Source of the DNA: Galerina marginata
Taxonomy: Eukaryota > Basidiomycota > Agaricomycetes > Agaricales > Galerinaceae
Assembly: GCA_023014335.1 (NCBI GenBank)
Contig: JAECYW010000001.1
Coordinates: 496,001 to 560,000 of the forward strand
Length of the DNA: 64,000 nucleotides
Reading direction: 5' to 3'
Position 1 is the first letter of the stretch. Every line of letters starts with the position of its first letter. Positions 55,192-64,000 of this stretch are shown piece after piece. Below the pieces are notes generated by a model that was given only the letters and a program-made list of their open reading frames with translations, ran no database searches and was not told the DNA's origin. The position numbers and the translations under genes are program-made.

Positions 55192-57213
55192 ATGGCCAAA
55201 AGTCAGACTAAAAAGCAAGCCACTCATGCTGGTGGGTTACATTTAAATTCAAAGTTGTTATAAAGCTAATTTTTCAAATAATAGAAACTCCTTACCGTCG
55301 TCGCTCTGCTCGAATTCACAAGGCTTCTACAGCTACTAATCAAGTGGATATGGAAAACAACTCTGGTGTTCCGATTATAGGTATGTCTAGAATTTATGAC
55401 TATGTTAATAATATTGACTCAATACTTTTCATACAGAGGCCAACAACTCTGGTGTTCCGATTATAGGTATGTCTAGAGTTTATGACTATGTTAATAATAT
55501 TGACTCAATACTTTTCATACAGAGGCCAATAATACTGTAATAGAAGATACAAATAGTAAGTAATCAAACTTATATATAACTTTATAACTTACTGATTAAA
55601 ATTAACCATAGTGTCTGAAGAACTTGAGTATCCTCTGGAAGAGGATGCTAGAGAGCTCCATCTAGAACGCTTCATTTCCAATAATCTTCCACTAGGAAAG
55701 TTCAATTGCGATGCTCTCAAGTTGTTGTGGAAAGGCACTGTGCAATCTATTGTCAACCAATCCATGAAAAATGAAGAATCTCGTCGTCATGCCATTTGCG
55801 TGGTTCGCCAAGCTGCAGCTTGTCTTGAAATCAACTTGGGCGCAACTATACCAATTCCTGTTGGTGAAGACAGGGCAACTAGGAGACCTAACATCTTCGA
55901 GGTCAACAATAGTATCCCTCATTTATCAGACGAACTCAAACACGCATCAAAAACTCTCTGGGACAGATGGGGAAACTCCAAAAATCTTGTTGATTTGATT
56001 GCTTTAGCAGAAGAAGAAGTTCTAGGACCAGATGTCCAGGCTTTTATTCTGATTCTTGCCAAGTCTGTTGGAATCCTAAGCAGTAATATCAGTAAGCCTG
56101 TGTTATTATTTATCTGGCTATTGATATCTGATTATATGAACAGTCAACAAAGTAACATATGCTGTTCATCACAGCAAAATGTTCTTCCTTCCAGCTGCCA
56201 TTCAGAACAAAATACTCGACAATCTCTCTGCATATGATCGCCAATCTTTTGCTGAAACCAGCAAAAGTCATCTTTTTTGTTTAAACCGGTATAACTGCAA
56301 CTTGATTGGATCCATGCTAGAGGATTTTGGATTCACTCTGGATATTTTCATGTCAGCTCTGGCAGACTGTCAGGCCATCATCACTGGATCCTTTGCTCTT
56401 CAGCCCCTCCTTCCAAAAGACCAGCGCTTCAACTCCAATAATCTCGATATCGTCATGTCTACCCACGCAGTCCGACTCTTCCAAACCAAAATCCTCCATG
56501 GCTACACTCTCTATATCCCTGACACCAGATTCCATTCTTATAATCCTGTCATCTGTGACCGCATCATCTTTTCCCACAAGGATGCAAGACACACAATCCG
56601 GATTCTCATTATCAAAAATGGACATTCACCTTTGGAATCAATTTTCTACGAGCCAACCACCGCGATGATGAATGCGATCACTCCAAAAGGTCTATTCTCT
56701 GCCTACCCTGCTCTTCTTCACTTCCGCATCTCTCTGAACAATCCATGGATGGCCTTTGACCAAAATCGCAACAATCCCTACCTTGGAAGACATGAAGCTG
56801 AAGAAATCTCAACCAACATGCAAAGGAAATATGCCAATAGAGGCTTCATCACTACTTGCGATCTTCATAATATTGAAATGGGTGGGAATACCATGGCACT
56901 TGAGCATCGATGCCGCATTGATCCAGTCTGTCCACTGACTCCTCGAGTTATTGGAGATCGCGGATGTATTCTTTGGCCTTTCCTCAAATGCCAAATTGTT
57001 CCAGCAGCAGGTGAAATGGGTTATGTTATGCCTGGCATCAATTTCAACCACATACGACCACGGCTCGATACTATATACTGGACAGTTGGAGCTGGAGTAT
57101 GTGGAGCACCACAAGCAGGGAGGCCATCTGGATTTGTAAGTTATCAGCGTAATTTTTATAACTAAATTTGAGTAAACTTGCTATTGATAGATATTTGCTG
57201 CAGCTGACGATTA
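55192..57213 (+). CDS. F-box-like / nucleotidyltransferase-like protein gene
   Basis: ATG 55192 (MAKSQTKKQATHA). Short first exons (ETPYRRRSARIHK; a 30-nt exon ANNSGVPIIG present twice), then a large exon from 55611 (helical region with VSEELEYPLEEDARELHLE) to about 56090, an intron, and a final large exon from about 56135. The latter begins with LPAAIQNKILDNLSAYDRQSFAETS, like an F-box, followed by CQAIITGSFALQPLLP…NNLDIVMST, like the GS…D-x-D start of a nucleotidyltransferase fold seen in fungal F-box relatives. The last intron (GTAAGT 57135 to TTGATAG 57190) would give the end …GFIFAAADD at TAA 57211-57213; without it the frame ends at 57165. No break was seen. Function unknown. Confidence 0.6.
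55356..55530 (+). repeat. 86-bp tandem duplication containing a 30-nt exon and its intron
   Basis: The block CTCTGGTGTTCCGATTATAG + GTATGTCTAG…TTTTCATACAG repeats with a period of 86 bp (start of units about 55361 and 55447), with a single base difference in the intron (AGAATTTATG/AGAGTTTATG). Each copy carries a 30-nt exon, so the reading frame is kept. Confidence 0.85.
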
Positions 57214-57351
57214 ATCTTATCATGTATGTAAATAGAGCTGACATATGTATAGATATGTATATAGAAATGTACTGTATATAAAAGAATGCACTTTTTATTT
57301 ATTATATCCACAGAGATTTTCCCCTAAGTTTATGAGTATACACTTTCTTCA

Positions 57352-57685
57352 CTGAGCTACAACAGTTGAAATACATTTCTAATAGATTTAAGTTAAGTTT
57401 GACATGACGTTGTACTGTATTAAGCATCCTATGTATTTTATTCATCAAGAGTCAATAATATATCACTCTTACACCTATAACTTTTTAACCAACCTAGCCA
57501 CCCCACCTTCGCTAAAGCTCAGGGGGGCCCCCAAGAGGCTATATTGGTTAAAAAGATATAGGTGTAAGAGTGATGTAATATTAGCTCTTGATGAATAAAA
57601 TACATAGGACTTTAGGTACAGTACGATGTTCAAGCAAAGCAGAACTTTAATCTATTAGAAATGTATTTCAACTGTTGTAGCTCAG
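57352..57685. mobile_element. Fold-back MITE (334 bp)
   Basis: Nearly complete inverted repeat: CTGAGCTACAACAGTTGAAA… at the left is matched by …TTTCAACTGTTGTAGCTCAG at the right, and pairing continues to an unpaired GC-rich centre at about 57495-57530. A clear target duplication is not seen. No coding function; lies downstream of the F-box-like gene. Confidence 0.8.
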
Positions 57686-57720
57686 AGAAGTTTTGAATAG
57701 AAATCTGAGGTATAATTTAC

Positions 57721-57775
57721 TGTGCTAACCCTAAGAGGACCGACGCGTCGGTCCTCTTAGGGTTAGCACAGCCAC
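57721..57775. repeat. Micro-palindrome (perfect) with CACAGCCAC arm
   Basis: TGTGCTAACCCTAAGAGGAC and complement around CGACGCGTCG; ends GCACAGCCAC. Confidence 0.9.
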
Positions 57776-57799
57776 AATCAAAAAAAAATTTTGGGTTGG

Positions 57800-57860
57800 G
57801 TTGTGATGCTAACCCTAAGAGGACCGACGCGTCGGTCCTCTTAGGGTTAGCACAGCCACA
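57800..57860. repeat. Micro-palindrome (perfect core)
   Basis: Core 57809-57850 identical to the others; right arm GCACAGCCAC, left arm degenerate (TTGTGATG). Confidence 0.88.
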
Positions 57861-57948
57861 ATAAAAAAAAAATTTTGGCTTGTTATCAATATTCAACCTC
57901 AGACTTATACTTAAAAAGCATTTCTGAGGTTTAAAAATTTAGGTGTGT

Positions 57949-58009
57949 TTTTGGTGCTAACCCTAAGAGGACCGACGTGTCGGTCCTCTTAGGGTTAGCA
58001 CAGCCACAA
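57949..58009. repeat. Micro-palindrome (one centre substitution)
   Basis: Core 57957-57998 with GACGTGTCG at the centre, a C-to-T change in the CpG; followed by GCACAGCCACAACAC. The sequence between palindromes (TTGGCTTGTTATCAATATTC…) is also repeated, so units of about 150 bp are partly tandem here. Confidence 0.85.
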
Positions 58010-58400
58010 CACAAAAAAAATTTATTTGGCTTGTTATCAATATTCAACCTCAGACTTGTATTTACAAGGCATTTTCAATGCTTAAAGTTTTTGATGTGTT
58101 CATTTTTAGCATGTCAATTCTCCTGAGTTTGATTTCAAACCAACGGTAAACAGAAGTATTACATTGAAGGATATAGAAAGTACTAGGAGAAGTTGAACAA
58201 GACTTACAACGAGTATTATTTATTACTGGAATGCATCTAGAAGTATATAAATAGATATACAACTGACATGAACCATGTTTGGTGACTGTTTAGTCATATA
58301 AGCTATACATAAACCTTAGCAACCAGAGCAAGAGCCTGTAACGGACTGCAAAGTAAAAGAAGTGATATTTAATCACGTTACTGACAAAACCTAACCTTAG
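58010..58400. other. AT-rich stretch without a gene
   Basis: Between the last micro-palindrome and the conserved 5' end of the giant element. Short frames only; nothing recognised. Confidence 0.5.
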
Positions 58401-58631
58401 TTTAGGTGTCCAGGAACAAAAGCTAAAAATAGACCATAGCAACGGACATCAGACAACCATTCCCATGGTCAATAATGATTTTGACACTATTAGAAAAGTT
58501 TGTAGACTTTTAATTCAGGGTCGCTCACAAAAAATGAAGCAGTGGGAGAATTTCCAACCATCGCGTTAGGAATCAAATCCTTCTGCTATCGAGTGTAGAA
58601 AACGAGTTCTTTTACTACGTAAGAACTCGTA
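58400..58631 (-). other. 5' terminus of the giant Helentron
   Basis: Minus strand from 58631: TACGAGTTCTTACGTAG, hairpin partner AAAGAACTCG, then a weak hairpin ACACTCGATAGCAGAAGG, then TCCTAACGCGATGG, GAAATTCTCCCACTGC and CCCTGAATTAAAAGTC. The same order occurs at 38752 onward (plus). The flanking base is T58632 (minus), last base of the LINE ORF1 codon CAT. Confidence 0.82.
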
Positions 58632-59040
58632 ATGGTCTCGGTGTTGCTCTTCCGTGTGTGGACCCGAGCAGAGCAGGCAGCGCAAAGCCAAGGCCTTGCA
58701 CGCCATCATGGTGTGACCCCACCGCCAGCAGCGCTGACACTGGGGGACACCGGCTTGGCGGTTCGACTCCTTGATGACAAGGACATGGGGACCGAGCATG
58801 AAAGTGCGCCCAATGAGCGCACGGGCACGGGAGCCCGACTTGGAATCCCAAATGTTGAAGTATGCAGTACTGGTGGTACTGGTCTTGGTATTGCGGACGA
58901 GTCTGACAGGACCGTCGAGGTGGAGAAGATCCGCAAGAGCAGACTTGTACATAGCCTGTCTTATGTGATCTGGATGGGTGGGTCCCGCCTGGTTGGGCTG
59001 GAACGCCGGAACGTCAAGCACTCGAAGATACGACTTTGAG
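58632..59040 (-). pseudogene. LINE-1 ORF1 middle fragment: RNA-binding region and first zinc knuckles
   Basis: Minus-strand gag-like frame: LDVPAFQPNQAGPTH…, an RRM-like region, then CQRCWRWGHTMMACKA and CLLCSGPHTEEQH (CCHC zinc knuckles). Cut on the left by the giant Helentron at codon CAT and on the right by LINE-3. The 14 bases GATACGACTTTGAG at 59027-59040 are the LINE-3 target duplication. Confidence 0.9.
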
Positions 59041-60638
59041 GATGTGGGATGAAGGGGGTGTTTGCATTGGGACCGACGCTAGCGTTTACGTGAACGTCAA
59101 TCCCAATAGGGCCACTCAGTCCGTCGCGGCTGGGGTTATCTTTTCGCAAGGCATTGAAGTTGATCGCTTCAGATGGCTTGTGGGTCGTACCACCGCGCCC
59201 GACGCGGAAATGTCGGCCATTTGCCGTGCCATCGAGGCCGCCACCAGGCGGCAATGCAGGCACGTCGCCATCTTCACGGACTCGATTGCTATGGCAAAGC
59301 GAGCCCTTGACACTTCCTTGCATTCGTCGCAGTCTCACTCGCTGCGCGCTTGCAAACTCCTCAAAACCTGGCTTGAGGCTGATCCTCAACGCTGGATCTC
59401 TTTCCACAACGTCCCCACTAATCTCGAGTGGGGCGTACATCATATGGCTCACGAGCATGCGCGGGGAGCCGCTCACTTCCCCGTGGACTTCGGTTCGCGG
59501 GTCACTTTTGATCGCCTTCGCGCAGAAGGCGACACTTGCGTGGCGGCACGCTGGGCCAAGGCTGCAGCTGACCGTCCACAACACCTGGGCCGCGACTTCC
59601 TCCAGCTTTCAACGCTGGGTAAGAAACCGCGTCCCATCTGTCCGGCTACTCGCAAGGGTGGGCCTTATATTCGCGAATCTGGAGGCGATGCCGCCTCCTT
59701 CGCGCGCTTGTGCAGGTGTATACTGAATCATGCGCCAATCGGCTCGTATTACGACCGGTTTAACATCCAAGAGCCTCATGGCTGCCCCCGCTGCGGCGCT
59801 CCTCGCGAGACCCGCTCACACATCCTGAAGTACTGCCCTCGGTACGACAGACAATCCCCAACCGACCGTCTGCACGGTTTGTTGATGTTCTTGTTGGAGA
59901 ATCAAGAAGCTTTCTCCTTCGCCCGCCAAGCGGCAGCACCGCAAGGCATTGGGTAAGGCGTTCCGCGCGGGCTCACTGCTCAGAGAGGCCTTGATACCTT
60001 CTCCCGGGTTGCGTCGGTTGGGGGAGGTCCAATCCCTCCTTCAGACGAGGTTGACAGGCCGAGGACGGGGTGGTGCAGTTCCGCGCGTTCTTCGCGTTTT
60101 GTACCCGGTTGCATTCGCTACGACCGGTGGTTACCCTGCGGCCCATATCTCGAATGGTAGCTGCACTTTTGGCTTGCGCGGCGGTTCATTCATGTGTTCC
60201 GTCGGTTGGGGGCCTTATCCCCGCATCCGCTTATTTCCTTCGCTGGTATGGGTTTCGGGTCGTCAAGGCGCGGGTGGGTGAAGGTTTTCGGGTTGGGTCT
60301 GGGTTCTGAAGTGGGCGTCGGGTTTGGAAGGCGGAGAGAGTGCAGCAGCTGCGGCTGCCAGGAGATGTTCGGGCTTCGGTCCTTACGTGGTATTGGCGTA
60401 GCGGTGGGGGCCGTCCCTCCCTCGGGACTGGGCGGTTAGGTGGTCCGTCCCCCCTAGCAAAGGCCTGGCGCACGAAGGACGCCGTTGGAAGGATTCGGAA
60501 GAAGCGGATGGGTTCGGGTCTGGTTTGGGGATTAGTAGTTTATTGCGCGCTTTCGACCGGGGATTTGTATTAGCTAGGCGACCGGACTGCTTTCGCGCAC
60601 CGGTATATAAATTGTTGATTCAAAAAAAAAAAAAAAAA
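59041..60638 (+). mobile_element. LINE-3: 5'-truncated LINE with RNase H, 3' UTR and poly-A
   Basis: Plus-strand insertion into LINE-1 ORF1, flanked by GATACGACTTTGAG (59027-59040 and 60639-60652), ending in an A tract at 60622-60638. Coding part 59041-59956: RNase H-like domain (GTDASVYVNVN, AEMSAICRAIEAATRR, IFTDSIAMAKR) and a terminal zinc knuckle CPRCGAPRETRSHILKYC; the RT is lost by 5' truncation. The 3' UTR matches LINE-4. Sequence is related to, but not identical with, the LINE-1 RNase H. Confidence 0.9.
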
Positions 60639-61851
60639 GATACGACTTTGAGGCCGGGAGGCCAACCCAAATCTTGTCACCAAGATCGGGGAAGAGTTGG
60701 TGTGCGCACCCGCGTATGATTTCTATATCACGCTGGTTGGGCACACCGGAGGTGACGACCGAGTAGCCCCAGTACGCCTGGAGAACGGATTCAGCGCGAA
60801 CGCTGGCTCCGTGGGTGGAAAGGGCCTTAACGACGGTGCTCCAGAGCTTGTCGCGCTCAACTGGGGGGGGCTGAGGCATGGAGAAGTCGATCAGGACCTG
60901 CTTGCGCGAGGGCCCAGCCGAGGTGAAGAGAGGGGCATCCCTCTTCTGCTTCTTAGCAGGAGCGGGATTACCCTGGGGGGCAGAAGGCGTAATGGGCCTT
61001 TTGGGAGGAACCGCCGAAGCGGGTTTGGCTGCAGCAGCCGCATAGCCCACTCGGGGTTTCTGCGTCCTGCCGGGCTTGGAGTGGAGAGGGACCGGGGGAG
61101 GAGGCCTCTGGAAAGGAATAACCTCCCTAGCCTTAGCAGGCCGGGGCTGCGGTTGTTTCGGGTGGTCGGCGTTGCCCTTCCCTTTATCGACCTTAGCCGA
61201 GGGAGGGGGAACATCGGGAGGTGCTGCTCTCTCCGGAGGAAAGAGGGCAGCGGGCGATGGTCGCACGGGACGGCGGATGGTCTGATCGACCTCCATCGAG
61301 TCCGGGATCTGAATGAACGGCAAGATGGCCTCAGAGAGGCCAACATGGTCGTGGGCGGGGCCGGTGGATGCATCGATCCATCCGGTGTTCTTGAGAGCCG
61401 CGACAAAGTCGACGGTGGAGGAGGCGAGTCTGCGAGACCCGGCTAAAGAAGCATCGATGCTAGGCCTCCCCCGAAGGAGAGCCCTAGTGGCCGATTCAAG
61501 GAGGGCTGCGATGGACGAGGCAGACTCACTCCCTTCAGTGATCCCCTCTTCACGAGCTGAGTGATCTGACGGAGTGGATGGCTCGTAGTCGGCCATTTCT
61601 GAGTCAGAGGCAGGTGGTCTGTGCGCCAATGGCTGAACTGTAGAGCTGGACACCCTGGAGGACGGCCTGGAAGGTCCTCGACATTCCTGGGCAGGGACAT
61701 CAGAGGCATAACGAGCTCTAGCTGCAGAAGATGCAGCAGAGCTGGAGGATCCCACTGCAGGAGCTGCAGTGAAGACCGGAGTGGGGGGGGCTCTTGTCTG
61801 GCCCGGATCTTGGGCGCTCGGTAAGCGCTCGGTCCCAGGCTTGGGAGGCAT
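60639..61851 (-). pseudogene. LINE-1 ORF1 N-terminal fragment
   Basis: Starts ATG 61851-61849 (MPPKPGTERLPSAQDP). About 400 codons: long low-complexity Pro/Ala/Ser-rich and charged region, then a folded part (VERDKLWSTVVKALSTHGA, DLGDKIWVGLPASKSY) before the LINE-3 insertion. Gag-like ORF1 proteins of this clade bind the LINE RNA. The poly-T reading (FFFF) at the end of the frame is the LINE-3 tail. The true frame resumes at 59040 (…SKSY-L-RVLDVPAF…). Confidence 0.9.
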
Positions 61852-61989
61852 GACGGTTGGGTTGCTGTGAGGCAGTGTACCAAGTTTCGAGGAGATCGAA
61901 CAAGTGGTTGAAGCGTGAAGAACGAGTTAAACGACGAGCAGATTTTCTCACGCTGACTACCAATATGGTAAAAGGCAAGGAGGGATGAT
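61852..61989 (-). other. LINE-1 5' UTR and junction with LINE-2
   Basis: About 138 bp between the ORF1 start and the point (about 61989-61990) where homology to LINE-2 ORF2 begins. An internal promoter would be expected here for a LINE of this type. Not visible as a known motif. Confidence 0.6.
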
Positions 61990-64000
61990 GAGGAGAATAT
62001 GAATAGGGAGGAGACCCGCGAGGGCCTCCACACCTGGGCCGGGGGACGTCGAGAACGCCCCTGTAATCCAGAGAGCAGCCTTACGCTGCATCTGGCTCAA
62101 TAGCTTCACAGCGCCTTTACACTTAGCGCCGTCGAAGTACCATAAGCGGAACCCATAAGTGGCTATGGGTACCACGCAGGAGCGGTACAGAAGCCGCTTG
62201 GAGTGCGGTTCCAGACCCTTAGTAGACGATCCAAGCATCCGCATAGCCTGAACTGATGAGAATGCCTTGGTCGAGTAGAAACGAACGTGCTCATGGAAGG
62301 TGAGCTTGCGATCAAAGAAGAAGCCCAAGTACCGCCAGAACGGCTTGGGTTTCAGGGGAGTAGCTCCGGTGTAAGAGGCAAAGCCCAGATCGATCGGAGG
62401 GTTATAATCCGAGAACGACCTGTCGAAGTGATAAATCTCCGACTTGTCATGCTCGAGGACGAGAGCAAACTTAGTGAAAAGTTCGAAAATAACCTTGTAA
62501 GCTTTTTTGAGGAGCAAACAATTTTCGTCAAGCGACTTCGACTGCACAATGAGTGTACCGTCGTCGACGTAGGAGAGGAGCCAGCACGCATCTGGGTGCA
62601 GCTTGAAGAGGCGCATGATCAGCACAAAGCACAAAGCCAACAGAACAGGAGAGAGAGCAGAGCCCTGCCCTACCCCCACGTCTGCAGACCGAAGCGGAAA
62701 CGTAAAGGCGTTCCACGCATACCGCGTGTGACGCCCAACGAGATAAGAGGCGAAGAATTTCACCACATTTGGTGGAAAACCAAGCCGAGAGAGCACCGCC
62801 AATAAAACATCATGGTTAATCGAGGGAAAGAATTGGGCCAGATTGAACGCCAAGAAGCTCGTTTTAAGTCCCTTAGCCCACCCCGCTCGCACAATGTGAG
62901 TGAGGTAGAGGCCAGCATCCTCAGTGGAGCGTTGCCGAACGCCCCCAACCTGATTCGGATGGAAAACATCATGTTTGATCGCATCAAACTGAATGCGGTT
63001 CGAGATCATCTTCTCGATGAGCTTCCCCAAAGTATTCAAAAGCACAATTGGCCTGAATGACTTGGGGGTAGCGTAGGAGGGCTTGCCCGGTTTCGGGATG
63101 ATAACCGACTTGCTCTCCTTGAACGAGGAGGGCCAATAGGAATGCTCGAGGCACCCATTGGCAATCCGGAGGAAAGTCGCAGCAGAGCTTTTCAACTCAG
63201 AGACGAACCACTTCAGGTGATCCCAACCAATATGGTCAGGGCCCGGCGCGGATCTGCTCGAACACGCCGAGAGAGCCTCGGTAAGTTCAAACATGGAAAA
63301 GGGAAGCCAATCCCTCACCGGCAGGGCGGGGATACGGCCGATATCAGATAGATCGTGTGCCTGGCCAGAGGCCGAGTTGTACGTTCCATGGAGTGCATCC
63401 CATAGGGAATCGAGAGAAATGCACGGGGCCCCCTGGTATGAGAGGGCCTCGCAGGCAGGTAACATGCGCTTCTGGACCCAATTCATGAGATCCCATGGGC
63501 GCTTGTTGGAGTATGCAACGTCCGCGATGCGCTCATCGAAGAACTTGCGCTTAGTCTCTTTGCAGAGCTTACGGAAAGCCCGCCAATCTACATCCTCAAG
63601 GGACGCGCGATAGGTGGCCAGGGATTCAGTACATTCCGGAGTCCACCACTGGGTGGATCGGGATGTAATGGAGCGTCGGACCGCGAATTCCTCATAGGAG
63701 TCCGCGAACACCTTAGCGACAGCGCTAGCCGCCGCCTCGACTGAGTCCGGGGAGACAAGATCTAGGGCCGGAAGGCCCTCGATCTTCGAAATAATGGCAG
63801 CCCGATATCTCATCTGGGCTTCCAGGGGGATCGCTCGTTTACCAGCATCTGATCTGGACGATCTGATCGGGACGAAAGAAGAGATCGGCACGTGGTCCGA
63901 TCTCATCTTCAGTTCCGGTTCCAGGCATGTCGTGAGAGACACAGCCTGGTCCGGCGGAACAAACACAAGATCTATGACGGAGGGTCGAAGATCCGGGTTG
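61990..64000 (-). pseudogene. LINE-2: ORF2 fragment (endonuclease end, full RT, truncated C-terminus)
   Basis: Minus-strand copy of the same LINE family, entering from the right edge and truncated at about 61990, where LINE-1 begins. The frame 63966-61957 is open: endonuclease SDH motif (MRSDHVPISS), RT with LIEKMISNRIQFD, AFNLAQFFPSINHDVL, GQGSALSPVLLAL and LLSYVDDGTLIVQS (catalytic YVDD intact), and the start of the connection region. RNase H is missing. It keeps the empty target sites for the Helentron at 2526 and the codons lost from LINE-1, and so serves as the reference for LINE-1 lesions. Confidence 0.9.

Larger units (their letters stand above)
5939..58631 (-). mobile_element. Giant Helentron-like element (52,693 bp) with replicase and gene cargo
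   Basis: Seen in sequence: the 5' end (minus strand, from 58631) starts TACGAGTTCTTACGTAG with a hairpin to AAGAACTCGT; the 3' end (to 5939) carries the inverted AAAGAACTCGT about 45 nt inside the terminus, then a GCCAT…ATGGC hairpin and …TAAACAAGT. The two ends are of one subfamily (ACGAG rather than ACAAG) and match the ends of 38752-41388. Removing exactly 5939-58631 joins the two halves of the LINE-1 ORF1 zinc-knuckle frame with no base lost or gained. The interior holds RepHel near the 3' end and at least six intron-containing genes. Inference: one insertion event moved the whole unit. Alternative: two nearby Helentrons mobilised together, or an element that grew by later nesting; several nested elements add at least 22 kb to the original. 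Confidence 0.82.
1..61989 (-). mobile_element. LINE-1: Tad1-like retrotransposon, dismembered by nested insertions
   Basis: Order on the minus strand: 5' UTR 61989-61852; ORF1 61851-60639, 59040-58632, 5938-5693; ORF2 5693-5541, 5106-5083, 3809-2998, 2525-346 and beyond the left edge. The gaps are, in order, LINE-3, the giant Helentron, LINE-4, the compound Helentron, the short Helentron and another Helentron. Architecture (zinc-knuckle ORF1, APE endonuclease, RT, RNase H) is that of fungal Tad1/I-type LINEs. All junctions restore frame apart from point stops and the 54-codon RT deletion. Confidence 0.85.

Noticed and set aside
61957..61989. Extra C-terminal residues …IIPPCLLPYW of LINE-2 ORF2
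   Set aside because: They are read from LINE-1 5' UTR after the truncation point, not from LINE-2.

Overview
The window is fungal nuclear DNA, most likely from a basidiomycete (Agaricomycetes-type). The evidence is a Tad1-like non-LTR retrotransposon, a Helitron protein with a DUF6570-type N-terminus, genes with many short GT-AG introns, and JmjC-like and TET/JBP-like dioxygenase genes of the kind expanded in mushrooms. The species cannot be named from the sequence. Nearly everything here is mobile DNA nested inside mobile DNA.

Outer frame. A Tad1-like LINE (LINE-1) lies on the minus strand from about 61989 to beyond the left edge. It has been cut into pieces by later insertions: two short 5'-truncated LINEs (59041-60638 and 5107-5540, each with a 14-15 bp target duplication and poly-A), three Helentron-type (Helitron2-like) copies on the left (1-345, 2526-2997, 3810-5082), and one giant insertion from 5939 to 58631. 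Removing the insertions at their exact ends restores the LINE-1 reading frames. A second, truncated LINE copy (LINE-2, minus) fills 61990-64000.

The giant insertion. Positions 5939-58631 (52,693 bp, minus orientation) have Helentron ends at both sides and interrupt the zinc-knuckle part of LINE-1 ORF1; removal joins codon CAT to codon GCA in frame. Its 3' side holds a RepHel protein (DUF6570, HUH Rep, Pif1-like helicase, and a C-terminal domain resembling a ubiquitin-specific protease), itself broken by two 1.26 kb non-autonomous Helentrons. The rest is cargo: intron-rich genes for a JmjC-like protein (15238-24988, broken by a fresh Copia element), a TET/JBP-like dioxygenase (29398-38187) and a SET-domain protein (43509-50094), both of the latter broken by 5.5-5.7 kb long-hairpin elements, then two unrecognised genes (50522-52907 minus, 53838-54753 plus) and an F-box/nucleotidyltransferase-like gene (55192-57213). 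A GC-rich island (25.3-29.1 kb), a 2.6 kb Helentron with the same end type as the giant one, a minisatellite and a family of tiny perfect palindromes lie between them.

How it fits together. The parsimonious reading is that a very large rolling-circle element, carrying its own replicase and a set of chromatin- and DNA-modifier genes, inserted once into a LINE and was then colonised by Copia, hairpin elements and smaller relatives. In this copy RepHel, JmjC, TET/JBP and SET genes are all interrupted, so it is probably not autonomous now. Several interruptions leave clean target duplications, so most original genes can be outlined from the sequence.
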